Assembly: GCF_001720135.1 (NCBI RefSeq)
Contig: NZ_MCRJ01000009.1
Location: 1-53,182 of the forward strand
Length of the DNA: 53,182 nt
Direction of reading: 5' to 3'
Source: Methylobrevis pamukkalensis
Lineage (GTDB): Bacteria > Pseudomonadota > Alphaproteobacteria > Rhizobiales > Pleomorphomonadaceae
The translations under genes and the position numbers were made by a program. Shown here one piece after another: positions 8,705 to 19,254 of this stretch. Position 1 is the first letter of the stretch, and each line of letters starts with the position of its first letter. The notes under the pieces were generated by a model. That model searched no databases and had not been told where the DNA came from. It saw nothing but the letters and a program-made list of their open reading frames with translations.

Positions 8705-10185
8705 TCATTTTGCGCGCACGGCCGGAACGATGGCATGCAGGCCGCGACGAAGGCTGCGCCAGCGGCTGGAGGGGCGCTCGGGGTCCAGAAGCTGGTTTTC
8801 CTCCAGCAGGGTTTCCTCGACGGCGTTGAACTCCGGCGGCTCGAAGGGCACCAGCGACCGTCCGTCCGACCGCAGATCCTCGATGGCCCGGATCAGCGAG
8901 CCGTCCCTGCGCGCGATCGCCTGGTCCAGGACATCGATCGCCACGCGAGGTGTTCGGCGAGCAGATCGTTGCGCAGGGCCGTGATGGAGCGGCGGAGGTC
9001 GGCCTCGTCCGATGCGCCCGGACGGGCCTCGATCGTGAGGTCGCATTCGGTGTCGAAGCCGAGGGAGCGGTTGTTGAGGTTCGAGGAGCCGACCTTCAGC
9101 AGGCGGTCGTCGACGACCATGACCTTGGCATGGACATAGATCGGCTTGCGGCCCGCCGTGACCGGAGTGTAGATCCGGAACCGGCCGTGACGGTCGGCCT
9201 TCTCGACGAGATCCAGCAACCGGGCGCGCGAGGAACCCATCACGCCCTCCTCGAGCCAGCCGTTGGCCGTTTCCGGGTTGATCACGACGATCTCGGGCCC
9301 GTCGGCTTCGCCAAGACGCGCGGCGATCGCCTCGGCGATCTTGCGCGAGGCGAAATACTGGCTCTCGATGTAGATCGTGCGCTTCGCCGCGGCGATCGCC
9401 GCAAGATAGAGGGCCTCGATCTCGTGGATGCCCTTGCGCTCCTCGTGCTCGGGCGCCGTGCGGGAGACCGCCACATCGACATTGCGGAACGACGGCTCCA
9501 GCCCGTCGGGCCAGGCGCTGTCCATCGGCGGCGGCGGCGCGATATCCTCGCCGGTCGCGCGCTTCCACCGCTCCCGTGCGAGGTCGCCGAGGGCCCGCGC
9601 GACCTCGCCATCGACGGCGGTGGAGACGTCGTGCCAGGGGTCGTAGCGGCGCCGGGTGGTGGGCCGGACCCGGTCCGGATTGTCATCGAGATGCTCGCGC
9701 GTGTCCCAGCGATCGCCGGTCATGTCGATGCCGCCGCAGAAGGCGAGCGTGTCGTCGATCACCACGATCTTCTGGTGATGCGCAGAGCCGGCCGGATGGG
9801 CGCCGTCGAGCCGGAAGCGGATGCGCTTGTCGGTCATCCAGTCGAGAATGAACAGCGGGGTCGTGCCGCGGCCAAGGGTCTGGATCGTCGCCAGATCCCA
9901 CCTCAGCACGTAGACACGCAGATCGGGTCGCTGCCTGACCACCCAGGACAGGAGCTTGCCCAGCTTGTTGGGGGCCTTCGACGCCCTGTCCGGACGATCG
10001 AGCTTGATGCGCGTGTCGAAATCCCAGCCGATCAGCAGAACGCTGTGGCGGGCGTTCTGCATTGCCGTGCGCACCGTCGCGAAATAGTCCGCCGCGTCGA
10101 CGATCACCGCCACGCGGTCCGCCCGCGCGATCTGCCAGCAGGTTTCGCCCGGACGCAGCAGCGGAGTTCCGGTTCCCTCGTTCAT
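8705..10185 (-). CDS. Phospholipase D family protein, frameshifted near its 3' end
   Basis: Two HKD catalytic motifs are complete: HHQKIVVIDD with H137, K139 and D144, and a second HAKVMVVDD near residue 350 followed by GSSNLNNRS. Each is followed by the usual Gly/Asn-rich turn (GGIDMTGDRWD in the first). This makes it a two-motif phosphodiesterase of the PLD superfamily, either a phospholipase or a cardiolipin synthase-like enzyme; no signal peptide is seen. The ATG at 10185 is preceded by GAGG and is preferred to the one at 10197. Near 8945 one base is missing; correction gives AEHL-x-VAIDVLDQAIARRDGSLIRAIEDL and the stop at 8705. It stands alone downstream of yeiH on the same strand. Confidence 0.88.
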
Positions 10186-10412
10186 GCACCCTCGCATCGC
10201 ACAGTTGCTCGCGGACTAACACGTCTGGCGACGTCATGCGACGGTACGCTTGCAGATGACCCGAGACGGTAGTGTGACGCTGAATTTCGTGACCCGGCGC
10301 CCGCAGTGCCCGCATGTCCAGCCGACCCGCAGTTACAATCGTCGGCGATCCTCCGGGTTCCATGGCCGCGACCGACGGTGCCTCGCGATGCAACGGGCTG
10401 CATCTTCACCGG

Positions 10413-11429
10413 TCAGACCGCGCCAGCCGGCAGGACCTGCAGCGCCAGCAGCGCGAGGGCCGTGAGGACGGCAAGCGAGAGCACACCGGCGATCAGGACC
10501 CGGCCGCCGGAGGCGACAACGGCGCGCAGGTCCACCGAAAGGCCGAGGCCGGCCATCGACACGACGGTGAGGAGGCCCGCGAGCCGGGCGATCGGCTCCA
10601 GCAGCGCCTCGGGCAGCAGCCCCAGCGAGCGAGCGGCCATCATCGCCAGAAAGCCGAGGATGAACCAGGGCACGAGTTCGGCGAGCGTCGGCCGCGCCTT
10701 GCTGCGGCCGCCGGCGCGCAGGCCGAGCAGGATCACCACCGGCCCCAGCATCAGCACCCGCATCAGCTTCACCAGCGTGCCGACCTGGGTGGCCAGTGCC
10801 CCGACCGGCAGGGTGGCCGCCAGCACCTGCGGCACCGCATAGACCGTGAGCCCGGCCATGACGCCATATTGCCACTCGCCGAGGCCCAGCAGCGGCACGG
10901 CGAGCGGCAGCAGCAGCACGACGAGGATGCCGAGCGCGGCGGTGAAGGCGATCGCGCTCGCCACCTCGTCGGCCTCCGCCTCGATCGCCGGCGCGGCGGC
11001 GACGATCGCCGAGTTGCCGCAGATGGAGTTGCCGCAGGCCACGAGGGTCGCCAGCCGGTCGGAGAGGCCGAGCAGGCGGCCGATTCCGTAGCTGATGGCG
11101 ATGGCCGCCACGACCACGCCGGCCACCACCGTGATCATCCTCACCCCTGCCCCGGCCAGCGCACCGAAGCCGATGGAGGCGCCGAGCAGCACGATCACCA
11201 CTTCCAGAAGCCCCTTGGCGGCGAGACGTATGCCCGGCTCGAAGGCCGGACGCGGGCCGGCCAGGCTGCGCAGCAGCGCGCCGAGCAGGATCGCGAAGAC
11301 CAGCCCGTCGATCCACGCGCCGCCGGTCGCCGCGATCTCGGCCCGCTCGAGCCCGAGGGCAACGACGGAGACGAGGGCGGCGAGCGCGAGGCCGGGTCCG
11401 AGGGAGGCAAGGCAGGTCGTGAGGGACAT
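10413..11429 (-). CDS. YeiH family putative sulfate exporter (UPF0324)
   Basis: 338 residues with about ten hydrophobic segments. Family hallmarks include GLLEVVIVLLGASIGF, the pore-region signature LVACGNSICGNSAIVAAAPAI, and VSMAGLGLSVDLRAV near the C-terminus. Members are inner-membrane proteins annotated as sulfate/sulfonate exporters, mostly on context. The start at 11429 (MSLTTCLASLGPG) has GGAAG eight bases upstream; an open frame continues to 11489 but overlaps the promoter gap. The divergent LysR gene mirrors the yeiE-yeiH arrangement in enterobacteria. Confidence 0.88.
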   Translation of the reverse strand: MSLTTCLASLGPGLALAALVSVVALGLERAEIAATGGAWIDGLVFAILLGALLRSLAGPRPAFEPGIRLAAKGLLEVVIVLLGASIGFGALAGAGVRMITVVAGVVVAAIAISYGIGRLLGLSDRLATLVACGNSICGNSAIVAAAPAIEAEADEVASAIAFTAALGILVVLLLPLAVPLLGLGEWQYGVMAGLTVYAVPQVLAATLPVGALATQVGTLVKLMRVLMLGPVVILLGLRAGGRSKARPTLAELVPWFILGFLAMMAARSLGLLPEALLEPIARLAGLLTVVSMAGLGLSVDLRAVVASGGRVLIAGVLSLAVLTALALLALQVLPAGAV

Positions 11430-11486
11430 GAGGCGATCTTCCGATGTGGCCCCAGAGATCGCATCCATGACCATGCATTTCCATCG

Positions 11487-11500
11487 CATAATCTGATATG
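11487..11500. promoter_or_regulatory. Possible LysR site between yeiH and its regulator
   Basis: CATA-N6-TATG dyad in the 98-base gap between the divergent yeiH and LysR genes, in a local AT-rich patch (cataatctgatatgtttc). Placement 28 bases before the LysR start fits an autoregulatory site; sequence support alone is modest. Confidence 0.35.
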
Positions 11501-11527
11501 TTTCATCCGATCAAAGTGGATAATCCG

Positions 11528-12457
11528 ATGACCTTCGAACAGCTCACCATCTTCGTCGCCGTCGCCGAGCGCGAGCATGTCACGCAGGCCGCCGCCGCGA
11601 TCGGTCTGACGCCTTCGGCGGTGAGCGCGTCGGTGAAGGCGCTGGAGGCCTGGTATGGCGTGCGGCTGTTCGAGCGGGTCGGCCGCCGGATCGAACTGAC
11701 CCGAGCCGGGCGGACCTTCCTTGCCGAGGCGCGAGCGACGCTCGCCCGGGTCCGGGCGGCGGAAATGGTGCTGAGCGAGCTTGGCGGACTGGTGCGCGGG
11801 GTGATCGACATCCACGCCAGCCAGACCATCGCCAACTACTGGCTGCCGCCCCGGCTGCTGCGGTTTCGCGCCCTGTTTCCCGGTATCGAGATCCGGCTGG
11901 CCACCGGCAACACGCGCACGGTGGCCGAGGCGGTGGTGGAGGGGACCGCGGAGATCGGCCTCGTCGAGGGGGCGATCGACGTGCCGGTCCTGTCCGCGCG
12001 GGAGATCGCGCGCGACGAACTGGTGGTGGTCGCGGCGCGCGAGGTTGCCAAGCGGGCCGGACCGGTGCCGGACGCTGCTGCGCTGGCCGCCCTTCCCTGG
12101 GTGCTGCGCGAGCCGGGCTCCGGCACGCGCTCGGCCTTCGAGGTCGGCATGCGGGCGCTGGGGCTCGATCCCTCCGGCCTCGACGTGGCGCTGACGCTGC
12201 CCTCCAACGAGGCGGTGCTGACGGCGGTGCGGGCCGGCGGCGGCGCCACGGCCCTGTCGCGCCTCGTCGCGGCGCCCTTCGTGGCTACCGGCGACCTGGA
12301 GACCCTCGACGTCCCCCTGCCCCCGCGCAGCTTCCTGCTGCTGCGCCACAGGGAGCGCGGCCTGTCCGCCGCCGCCATGCGGCTGGCGGAGGTATGCGGG
12401 GAAGAGATGGATGGTGAGGGGGCCGAGAGGGGCGGTGTCTCTCCGCCCTCACCCTGA
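11528..12457 (+). CDS. LysR family regulator, likely controlling the divergent yeiH gene
   Basis: About 309 residues. Winged-helix region MTFEQLTIFVAVAEREHVTQAAAAIGLTPSAVSASVKALE with recognition helix, then an effector-binding domain that includes ATGNTRTVAEAVVEGTAEIGLVEG and LPSNEAVLTAVRAGGGATALSRL, typical of the CysB/YeiE-like subgroup. The ATG at 11528 starts the conserved domain; an ATG ten codons earlier is possible. The last codons and stop lie inside an intergenic-type inverted repeat (12447-12538), so the C-terminus may have been remodelled by the repeat. Confidence 0.9.
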   Translation: MTFEQLTIFVAVAEREHVTQAAAAIGLTPSAVSASVKALEAWYGVRLFERVGRRIELTRAGRTFLAEARATLARVRAAEMVLSELGGLVRGVIDIHASQTIANYWLPPRLLRFRALFPGIEIRLATGNTRTVAEAVVEGTAEIGLVEGAIDVPVLSAREIARDELVVVAAREVAKRAGPVPDAAALAALPWVLREPGSGTRSAFEVGMRALGLDPSGLDVALTLPSNEAVLTAVRAGGGATALSRLVAAPFVATGDLETLDVPLPPRSFLLLRHRERGLSAAAMRLAEVCGEEMDGEGAERGGVSPPSP

Positions 12458-12538
12458 GGACGTCGCATCGCGACGGTTTCGAAGGGCGGTGGCGGCCTCG
12501 TCCTTCGAGACAGCCCTTCGGGCTTCCTCAGGATGAGG
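12447..12538. repeat. Hyphomicrobiales intergenic inverted repeat
   Basis: CCTCACCCTGAGGA (12447-12460) and TCCTCAGGATGAGG (12525-12538) form the outer arms, one mismatch apart. Between them come cgaagggcgg and tccttcgagacagcccttcg, the familiar core of a dispersed extragenic repeat in this order. The left arm overlaps the stop codon of the LysR gene. The remaining 65 bases before pccB hold only a C-rich tract. Confidence 0.75.
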
Positions 12539-12603
12539 CCGTTCACGTCCCGTATCCGTGTTGCCAGCCAGCCCCGTGGGGGACAACGCCCCCGCCCCCC
12601 CCC

Positions 12604-14136
<1,533 letters not shown>

Positions 14137-14230
14137 GGCTTCCCCCGGAGTTCGGTCGTTGCTCTGGCCTTAGCCCTCCGCAACCGGCGCCGCAAGGCAC
14201 CTTCCTGCCGCACCCGGGTCCCGCCAGCTC

Positions 14231-15016
14231 CTACTTTCCGGCGAGACGGGCGGCAGCCTGCATGTCCTGCCAGCGCCAGACGCGGCGCGAGGCGCTCTCG
14301 CCGTCGAGGCCCCAGAGCTCGATGTTCCAGTCCTCGTCCACATGGGCGGCGGCAAAGGCGGCCTCGGCGTCCAGCCGGCCTTCCAACACGGCAAGGGCGA
14401 GCAGCACCGAGCCGCAGACCGTGGTCATCTGATGGACCGCGGCGGCCACGAAGGGATCGCGCGGCAGGGCGGCGCGCACGGCCGGCACGACCGCCTCGTC
14501 CTGCGCCACGAACATCACGCCGCCGGCGAGGCGAAAGCGCACACCGAGCCGGTCTTCGGCCCATTTCAGGATCGGGTCCCAGGTCTCGGTCTGGCGGGCG
14601 ACCAGCCGTTCGGGGTCTTCGGCGCGGTAGCAGAGCAGGTCGGAGCCGGCATATTTCGCGGCATCGGCCAGCACCGCATCGACATCCTCGGCAACGCCGT
14701 CGATCGCCGAATTGGCAAGGCGCGTCAGCGGCATCGTCGCCGGATCGATATGGCTGCCCTGCGCCGCCCATTCGGCGACCAGCGCCTCGGCCACGGACGC
14801 GCCGGGCACCGCCAGCATCTTGCGGCCGGGGGTGCGTACCGGCCGGCCGTCGAGATGCACGGCAAAGAGCCCGTCCGTCGGCGCCGCGGTGACGGCCTTG
14901 TAGAAGCGCTTGGGCAGGACGCGCTTGGAGGCTTCCGCCGCGCGGCGCACCGGGTCGGTCTCGGTCGGCCCGGCGAGATCGGCGAAGAGATCGCCGGGGG
15001 TGTCGTCGTCGCTCAT
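14231..15016 (-). CDS. ATP12 family F1-ATPase assembly chaperone
   Basis: 261 residues. ATP12 proteins bind the F1 alpha subunit during ATP synthase assembly; they are found in mitochondria and alphaproteobacteria. Seen are KRFYKAVTAAPTDGLFAVHLDGRPVRTP near the N-terminus, LVAEWAAQGSHIDPATMPLTRLANSAID, and the conserved LLCYRAEDPERLVARQTETWDPILKWAEDRLG. Starts with ATGA overlap against the HAD gene stop (15013-15016), so translation is likely coupled. Confidence 0.94.
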   Translation of the reverse strand: MSDDDTPGDLFADLAGPTETDPVRRAAEASKRVLPKRFYKAVTAAPTDGLFAVHLDGRPVRTPGRKMLAVPGASVAEALVAEWAAQGSHIDPATMPLTRLANSAIDGVAEDVDAVLADAAKYAGSDLLCYRAEDPERLVARQTETWDPILKWAEDRLGVRFRLAGGVMFVAQDEAVVPAVRAALPRDPFVAAAVHQMTTVCGSVLLALAVLEGRLDAEAAFAAAHVDEDWNIELWGLDGESASRRVWRWQDMQAAARLAGK

Positions 15017-15684
15017 GTGGCCTCTCCGGAGAACAACCGGTCGAAGGCCGGGACGAGGTCGTCGAAATGGTCGATCACCGGATGCGCGCCGGCTTGCACC
15101 AGCGCCTGCGGCGGATGATAGCCCCAGGAGACGCCGATGCCGCGGGCACCGGCGGCGCGGGCCATCTGGATGTCGAACACCGTGTCGCCGACCACCACGG
15201 TTCGCTCGGGCTCGGCGCCCAGCTCGGCCATGGCGTCAACCACCATCGCCGGATGCGGCTTGGAGGGCGCGTCGTCGGCGGTCTTCAGCACGGCGAAATA
15301 GTCGCGCAGGTCATGGTGGGCGAGGATCGCCTCCAGCCCGCGCCGCGACTTGCCGGTGGCGATGCCGAGGATCACGTCCTCGCGCGCCGCCAGCGTGGTG
15401 ATCGCCGCGACGGTGCCCGGATAGAGCGGCTCGGCCAGCCCGCCGGTGCGTGCCTCGAAGAAGGCGGCCTTGTAGGCGTCGACGAGGGCGGCGACCCGCG
15501 CCTCGTCCGCAGCCGGATCGAGCTGGCCGACCGCGACGGGGAGCGACAGGCCGACGATCGACAGGATGTCGTCGCGCGGCGGCGGCTCGCGGCCGAGCGT
15601 CATGAAGGCTGCCGTCATGGAACCGACGATCATGTGCTGGCTGTCCACCAGCGTGCCGTCGCAGTCGAAAAGGACGAGTTTCAT
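15013..15684 (-). CDS. HAD-IA family hydrolase (phosphoglycolate phosphatase-like)
   Basis: 223 residues. Motif I FDCDGTLVDSQ has the nucleophile D7 and acid D9; motif II LGIATGKSRRGLEAIL; motif III Lys in DDAPSKPHPAMV; motif IV VVVGDTVFDIQMARAAGARGIGVSWGYH. Cap helices between motifs I and II fit subclass IA. The substrate cannot be read from sequence; phosphoglycolate-type and nucleotide phosphatases look alike. Four-base overlap with the ATP12 gene. In related genomes I recall rluC-HAD-ATP12 as a common order; here other genes lie between. Confidence 0.9.
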   Translation of the reverse strand: MKLVLFDCDGTLVDSQHMIVGSMTAAFMTLGREPPPRDDILSIVGLSLPVAVGQLDPAADEARVAALVDAYKAAFFEARTGGLAEPLYPGTVAAITTLAAREDVILGIATGKSRRGLEAILAHHDLRDYFAVLKTADDAPSKPHPAMVVDAMAELGAEPERTVVVGDTVFDIQMARAAGARGIGVSWGYHPPQALVQAGAHPVIDHFDDLVPAFDRLFSGEAT

Positions 15685-15766
15685 GGGGCCATCGCTAGCC
15701 GATCCGCGGGTTCCGGCAAAGCGGAAAATGCCCCGTTCCCCCGGCTCGCCCGCCCTGGCGCCTCCG

Positions 15767-16393
15767 TTATCCCCGAAGAGCGGCGATCCCCTCCAGCCCG
15801 AGGCCAGCTGCGATCGAGAGCATCACCAGCGCGATGCCGGCGTCGAGGATGCGCCAGGCGAGCGGCCGTTCGAACACCGGCGCCAGCAGGCGGGCGCCAT
15901 AGCCAAGCGCGGAGAACCAGACGACCGAGGCCAGCATCGCGCCGCCGGCAAAATACAGCCGAGCGTCCACGGGATAGCGCCCCGAGATGCCGCCGAGCAG
16001 CACCACCGTGTCGATGTAGACGTGGGGATTGGCCCAGGTGAGGATCGCGGCGGTGGTCAGCGCCTTGGCCAGCGTCATCGGCCCGCCGCGCGCCGCCTCC
16101 AGCCCGCCCGGCGCGAACACCCGCCGTGCTGCGGCGATGCCGTACCAGCCGAGCATCGCCATGCCGGCGAAGGCGAGCACGGCGAACAGCCGGCCCGACG
16201 CATTGACGAGCGTGCCCATGCCGGCAGCCCCCAGCGCGATCAGCGCCGCGTCGCTGAGGGCGCAGAAGGCGACCAGCGGCCCGACATGGGATTTCACCAG
16301 CCCCTGCCGCAGCACGAAGGCATTCTGCGCGCCGATGGCGATGATCAGACTTGCGCCAAGGCCGAAGCCCTCGACGGCGGCGGAAAGGGACAT
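15767..16393 (-). CDS. LysE/ArgO family amino-acid exporter
   Basis: 208 residues with six hydrophobic segments. N-terminal LGASLIIAIGAQNAFVLRQGLVKSHV is the family signature, followed by ALSDAALIALGAAG and TWANPHVYIDTVVLLGGIS. The ArgO-like LTWANPHVYIDT motif suggests export of arginine or other basic amino acids. The start is the ATG at 16393 with AAAGGG just upstream; an open extension to 16477 lacks conservation. Neighbours (HAD gene after, beta-propeller gene before) do not suggest a shared role. Confidence 0.9.
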   Translation of the reverse strand: MSLSAAVEGFGLGASLIIAIGAQNAFVLRQGLVKSHVGPLVAFCALSDAALIALGAAGMGTLVNASGRLFAVLAFAGMAMLGWYGIAAARRVFAPGGLEAARGGPMTLAKALTTAAILTWANPHVYIDTVVLLGGISGRYPVDARLYFAGGAMLASVVWFSALGYGARLLAPVFERPLAWRILDAGIALVMLSIAAGLGLEGIAALRG

Positions 16394-16510
16394 GGGGCGA
16401 ACACGGCGGCACGTGGCGGGAGCGCGCCCGATAGCACGGGGCAATCGGCGGCGACACCCGAAAAAATGGACACGCATCCGATCACGCGTTTTGTCACGCG
16501 ACCGGACGCC

Positions 16511-17476
16511 CTAGGGCGTCCGGCGCACGAACTGTCCGAAGGCGCGGGGGCCCTCCCCGACCTCGACCTCGCGCAGGACTTCGCGCGTGGAAGCGTCGAT
16601 TTCCGAGAGGGTGTTGAGGTCCCAGTTGGCGACATAGACCTTCGTGCCGTCGAGGCTGGCGGTGATGCCTTCGGGGAAGCCGCCGATGTCGAGGGTCTCC
16701 ACCGGCGCCCGTGCGGCAACGTCGAACACGGTCATGGTGCCGGCGTGCTGGTCGGTGACGAAGCCGTGGCCACCGGCGATGGTGACGCCATAGGGCGTGT
16801 CGCCGACCGGAATGCGGGTCACCTCGGTCATGCTTGTCAGATCCACCACCGAGACGTCGTCGGTCGCGACATTGGCGACGAAGGCGGTGCGGCCGTCGCC
16901 GGTCACCGTCACCGCGAAGGGCCGGCCGCCGACCGTCACGCTGGCCTCGACCGTGAGCGTGGCGAGATCGATGACCGAGAGGCTGTCGGAATCGCGGTCG
17001 CAGGTGACGAGGCGCCTGCCGTCGGCGGTCACCCACATGCCCGAGGGCGACTTGCCGACCGCGATGTCGGCGAGCCGGGCAAAGCTCTGGGTGTCGAACA
17101 CCGTCACGCGGTGGCGATACCAGTCGGCGACGAACAGGCGGCGGTCGTCGGCGGCGATCGCGATGCCGAGATAGCCGTGTTCCACCGGGATCTCGTGGAT
17201 CACCCTGCGGGCGGCGGTGTCGATCACCGACACGAACAGGCCTTCGGGGCTGGTCACATAGGCGCGGCGGCCGTCGTTGGACACGACCACCCCGGCCGGC
17301 TTGCCGACCACGGGGATCGTGCCGACGACGTCGAAGCTGCCGAGGTCCACCACCGACACGCTGTCCGACAGCTGGTTGGTGACGAAGGCCTCGTCGGCGC
17401 GGGCGGCGGCTGCCCAAACGAAAAGGGCGAGCACAAGGCCCGCCCCCAACCGCCGGAAAGGCACGCGAGCCACCAT
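16511..17476 (-). CDS. YVTN-family beta-propeller repeat protein, periplasmic
   Basis: 321 residues. A Sec signal peptide (basic start, LGAGLVLALFVWAAAARA, cleavage near residue 27) is followed by about six to seven repeats of roughly 42 residues with VSVVDLGSF, GIAIAADDRRLFVADW, VSVVDLTSM, YVANWDLNTLSEID. Each repeat is a propeller blade of the YVTN/SMP-30-like class. The ATG at 17476 overlaps the TGA of the upstream MxaD gene by one base (TGATG), a sign of coupled translation. Such propellers often sit with quinoprotein or cytochrome genes, but none is visible here. Confidence 0.9.
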   Translation of the reverse strand: MVARVPFRRLGAGLVLALFVWAAAARADEAFVTNQLSDSVSVVDLGSFDVVGTIPVVGKPAGVVVSNDGRRAYVTSPEGLFVSVIDTAARRVIHEIPVEHGYLGIAIAADDRRLFVADWYRHRVTVFDTQSFARLADIAVGKSPSGMWVTADGRRLVTCDRDSDSLSVIDLATLTVEASVTVGGRPFAVTVTGDGRTAFVANVATDDVSVVDLTSMTEVTRIPVGDTPYGVTIAGGHGFVTDQHAGTMTVFDVAARAPVETLDIGGFPEGITASLDGTKVYVANWDLNTLSEIDASTREVLREVEVGEGPRAFGQFVRRTP

Positions 17477-18009
17477 CAGGTGCCGCTCTCGAGCTTCTTC
17501 TTGAGGCCTTCGAGGCCGCTCTTGTAGACGCCGGTCACGGCGTTGAGCGCGGCTTCGTCGCTGAGCTCGGCCGGCGGGTCATTGTTGGGATAGCCGCGGT
17601 AGAAGGCGCCCCACCAGGTCACCTCGGACTTGCCGCCGAGGTCCTTCACGGTGATGCGCGAGGAATAGTTGGTGACGGGCAGCACCTTCACGTCGTCCTT
17701 GGTGATGCGGTAGAACAGCATCATCTTGGCCGCGTCGTATTTCTCGAGCCCTTCCTCCAGCACGCCGCCACCCTGGAGCGTCAGCTTGCGGCTGGCGCCG
17801 ACATCGTTGCCGCCGGTGCCTTCGGTGCTCGTCACGGCCGGATGCCAGCTCATGTCCTGGAAGTTGCCGACCACGGCCCAGACCTTGTCGGCCGGCGCGT
17901 TGATCTCGATGGTCTCGGTCACCTTCTGGCGGGTCGGCCCGTGAGCCGCGGCGGCGAGCGGCGCGAGCGCCACGAGACCGGCGACGAGAGCCGCGAACAT
18001 CTTCTTCAT
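17476..18009 (-). CDS. MxaD-like SRPBCC family periplasmic protein
   Basis: 177 residues. Signal peptide KKMFAALVAGLVALAPLAAAAHG, then a START/SRPBCC fold: TETIEINAPADKVWAVVGNFQDMSWHP, KLTLQGGGVLEEGLEKYDA, YSSRITVKDLGGKSEVTWWGAFYRG. MxaD belongs to methanol-oxidation clusters, where it is thought to aid electron transfer from the dehydrogenase. No dehydrogenase, cytochrome or PQQ gene is in this window, so the role is inferred from family only. Start at 18009 has AGG-rich sequence upstream; two 20-base direct repeats lie just before it. Coupled to the beta-propeller gene. Confidence 0.85.
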   Translation of the reverse strand: MKKMFAALVAGLVALAPLAAAAHGPTRQKVTETIEINAPADKVWAVVGNFQDMSWHPAVTSTEGTGGNDVGASRKLTLQGGGVLEEGLEKYDAAKMMLFYRITKDDVKVLPVTNYSSRITVKDLGGKSEVTWWGAFYRGYPNNDPPAELSDEAALNAVTGVYKSGLEGLKKKLESGT

Positions 18010-18025
18010 CCCTGACGTCCTCTTG

Positions 18026-18065
18026 ACTGTTTGCCCAAGCGGGACACTGCTTCCCCAAGCGGGAC
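18026..18065 (-). repeat. Two 20-base direct repeats in the mxaD leader
   Basis: On the minus strand GTCCCGCTTGGGGAAGCAGT (18065-18046) is followed directly by GTCCCGCTTGGGCAAACAGT (18045-18026), 18 of 20 bases identical. The second ends 16 bases before the mxaD start codon. Direct repeats at two helical turns can bind a regulator or arise by slippage. Confidence 0.75.
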
Positions 18066-18213
18066 GCGGGGCACGACCAGCGCGCCGCCGCTTCCTCCCC
18101 ATCGGATCAGTAACGCCGCACCCGCCGCGGTGCAATGCTCAGCCCGCGCGACAGGACACGACGTCGCACCCTGAAGACCCGGATCGGCGGGCCCGTTCAA
18201 TCCTCCGGTCCCC

Positions 18214-19254
18214 TCAATCCTCCGGGAAGGACGGATCGCCCTTGCCCGGCTGCTCGACGTCGAGGCCGAAGCTGTTCCAGCTCTGGATCATGTGCGGCGG
18301 CAGCGGGGCGGTGACGTCGATCACGCCGTCGCCGGCCGGATGCGGGATCGTCAGGCGGCGCGCCAGCAGGTGCAGCCGGTTCTGGATGCCGCCCGGGAAT
18401 TCCCAGTTCTCGATGTTGAAATAGCGCGGATCGCCGATGATCGGATGGCCGATCGACTGCATGTGGACGCGCAGCTGGTGGGTGCGGCCCGTCACCGGCT
18501 TCATGGTCACCCAGGTGAATTTCTGCGCCACCGCCTCCACGGTCGAATAGTAGGTGACGGCGTGCTGGGCATCCTTCTCGCCATGCCTGGCGATGCGCAT
18601 CGTCTCGCCGTCCGGCGTCGCCTCCTTCTTGAGATAGGAGGAAATCTTGCCCTGCTTGGGCTTCAGGGCGCCGTAGACCAGCGCCCAGTAGATCTTGCGG
18701 GCCGAGCGGGTCTGGAAGGTGCGCGCCAGCGTGGCCGCGGCCAGCCGCGAGCGGGCGACCAGCAGGCAGCCCGAGGTTTCGCGGTCGAGCCGGTGGACGA
18801 GGCGCGGCTTCACGCCCTTGCGGTCGCGGAAGGCTTCCAGCATGCCGTCGATGTGGCGCGTCATGCCCGAGCCGCCCTGCACGGCAAGGCCGGCGGGCTT
18901 GTTGAACACGAAGACATGCTCGTCCTCGTAGAGCAGCAGCTGGCGCAGATACTGCTCCTCGTCGGCGGACGGCGTCTGCTTGGGCCGGGCCATCGGCGCG
19001 CCGGAGGCGTCGAAGGCCACGGGGGCGCCGTCGCCGGCGTGAAGCGGCGGCACGCGCACCACCTGCCCCGGCTGCACGCGGCTGTCGGCCTTGACCCGGC
19101 CGCCGTCGACGCGCACCTGGCCGGAGCGCAGCAGCTTCTGCAGATGGCCGAAGCCGAGGCCGGGATAGTGTTCCTTGAACCAGCGGTCGAGGCGCATGCC
19201 GGCCTCGTCCTTGCCCACGGTCACCATTTCCACCTTCATCGAGGGCGCGCTCAT
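18214..19254 (-). CDS. rluC: RluA-family 23S rRNA pseudouridine synthase (RluC-type)
   Basis: 346 residues. N-terminal S4 RNA-binding domain (RLDRWFKEHYPGLGFGHLQKLLRSGQVRVDGGRVK) and the catalytic domain with HRLDRETSGCLLVARS, whose Asp in HRLDRETSG is the catalytic residue, plus GRTHQLRVHMQSIGHPIIGDPRY. RluC modifies uridines 955, 2504 and 2580 of E. coli 23S rRNA; RluD is the alternative. The start at 19254 overlaps the crcB stop as ATGA, so these are one operon. Confidence 0.92.
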   Translation of the reverse strand: MSAPSMKVEMVTVGKDEAGMRLDRWFKEHYPGLGFGHLQKLLRSGQVRVDGGRVKADSRVQPGQVVRVPPLHAGDGAPVAFDASGAPMARPKQTPSADEEQYLRQLLLYEDEHVFVFNKPAGLAVQGGSGMTRHIDGMLEAFRDRKGVKPRLVHRLDRETSGCLLVARSRLAAATLARTFQTRSARKIYWALVYGALKPKQGKISSYLKKEATPDGETMRIARHGEKDAQHAVTYYSTVEAVAQKFTWVTMKPVTGRTHQLRVHMQSIGHPIIGDPRYFNIENWEFPGGIQNRLHLLARRLTIPHPAGDGVIDVTAPLPPHMIQSWNSFGLDVEQPGKGDPSFPED

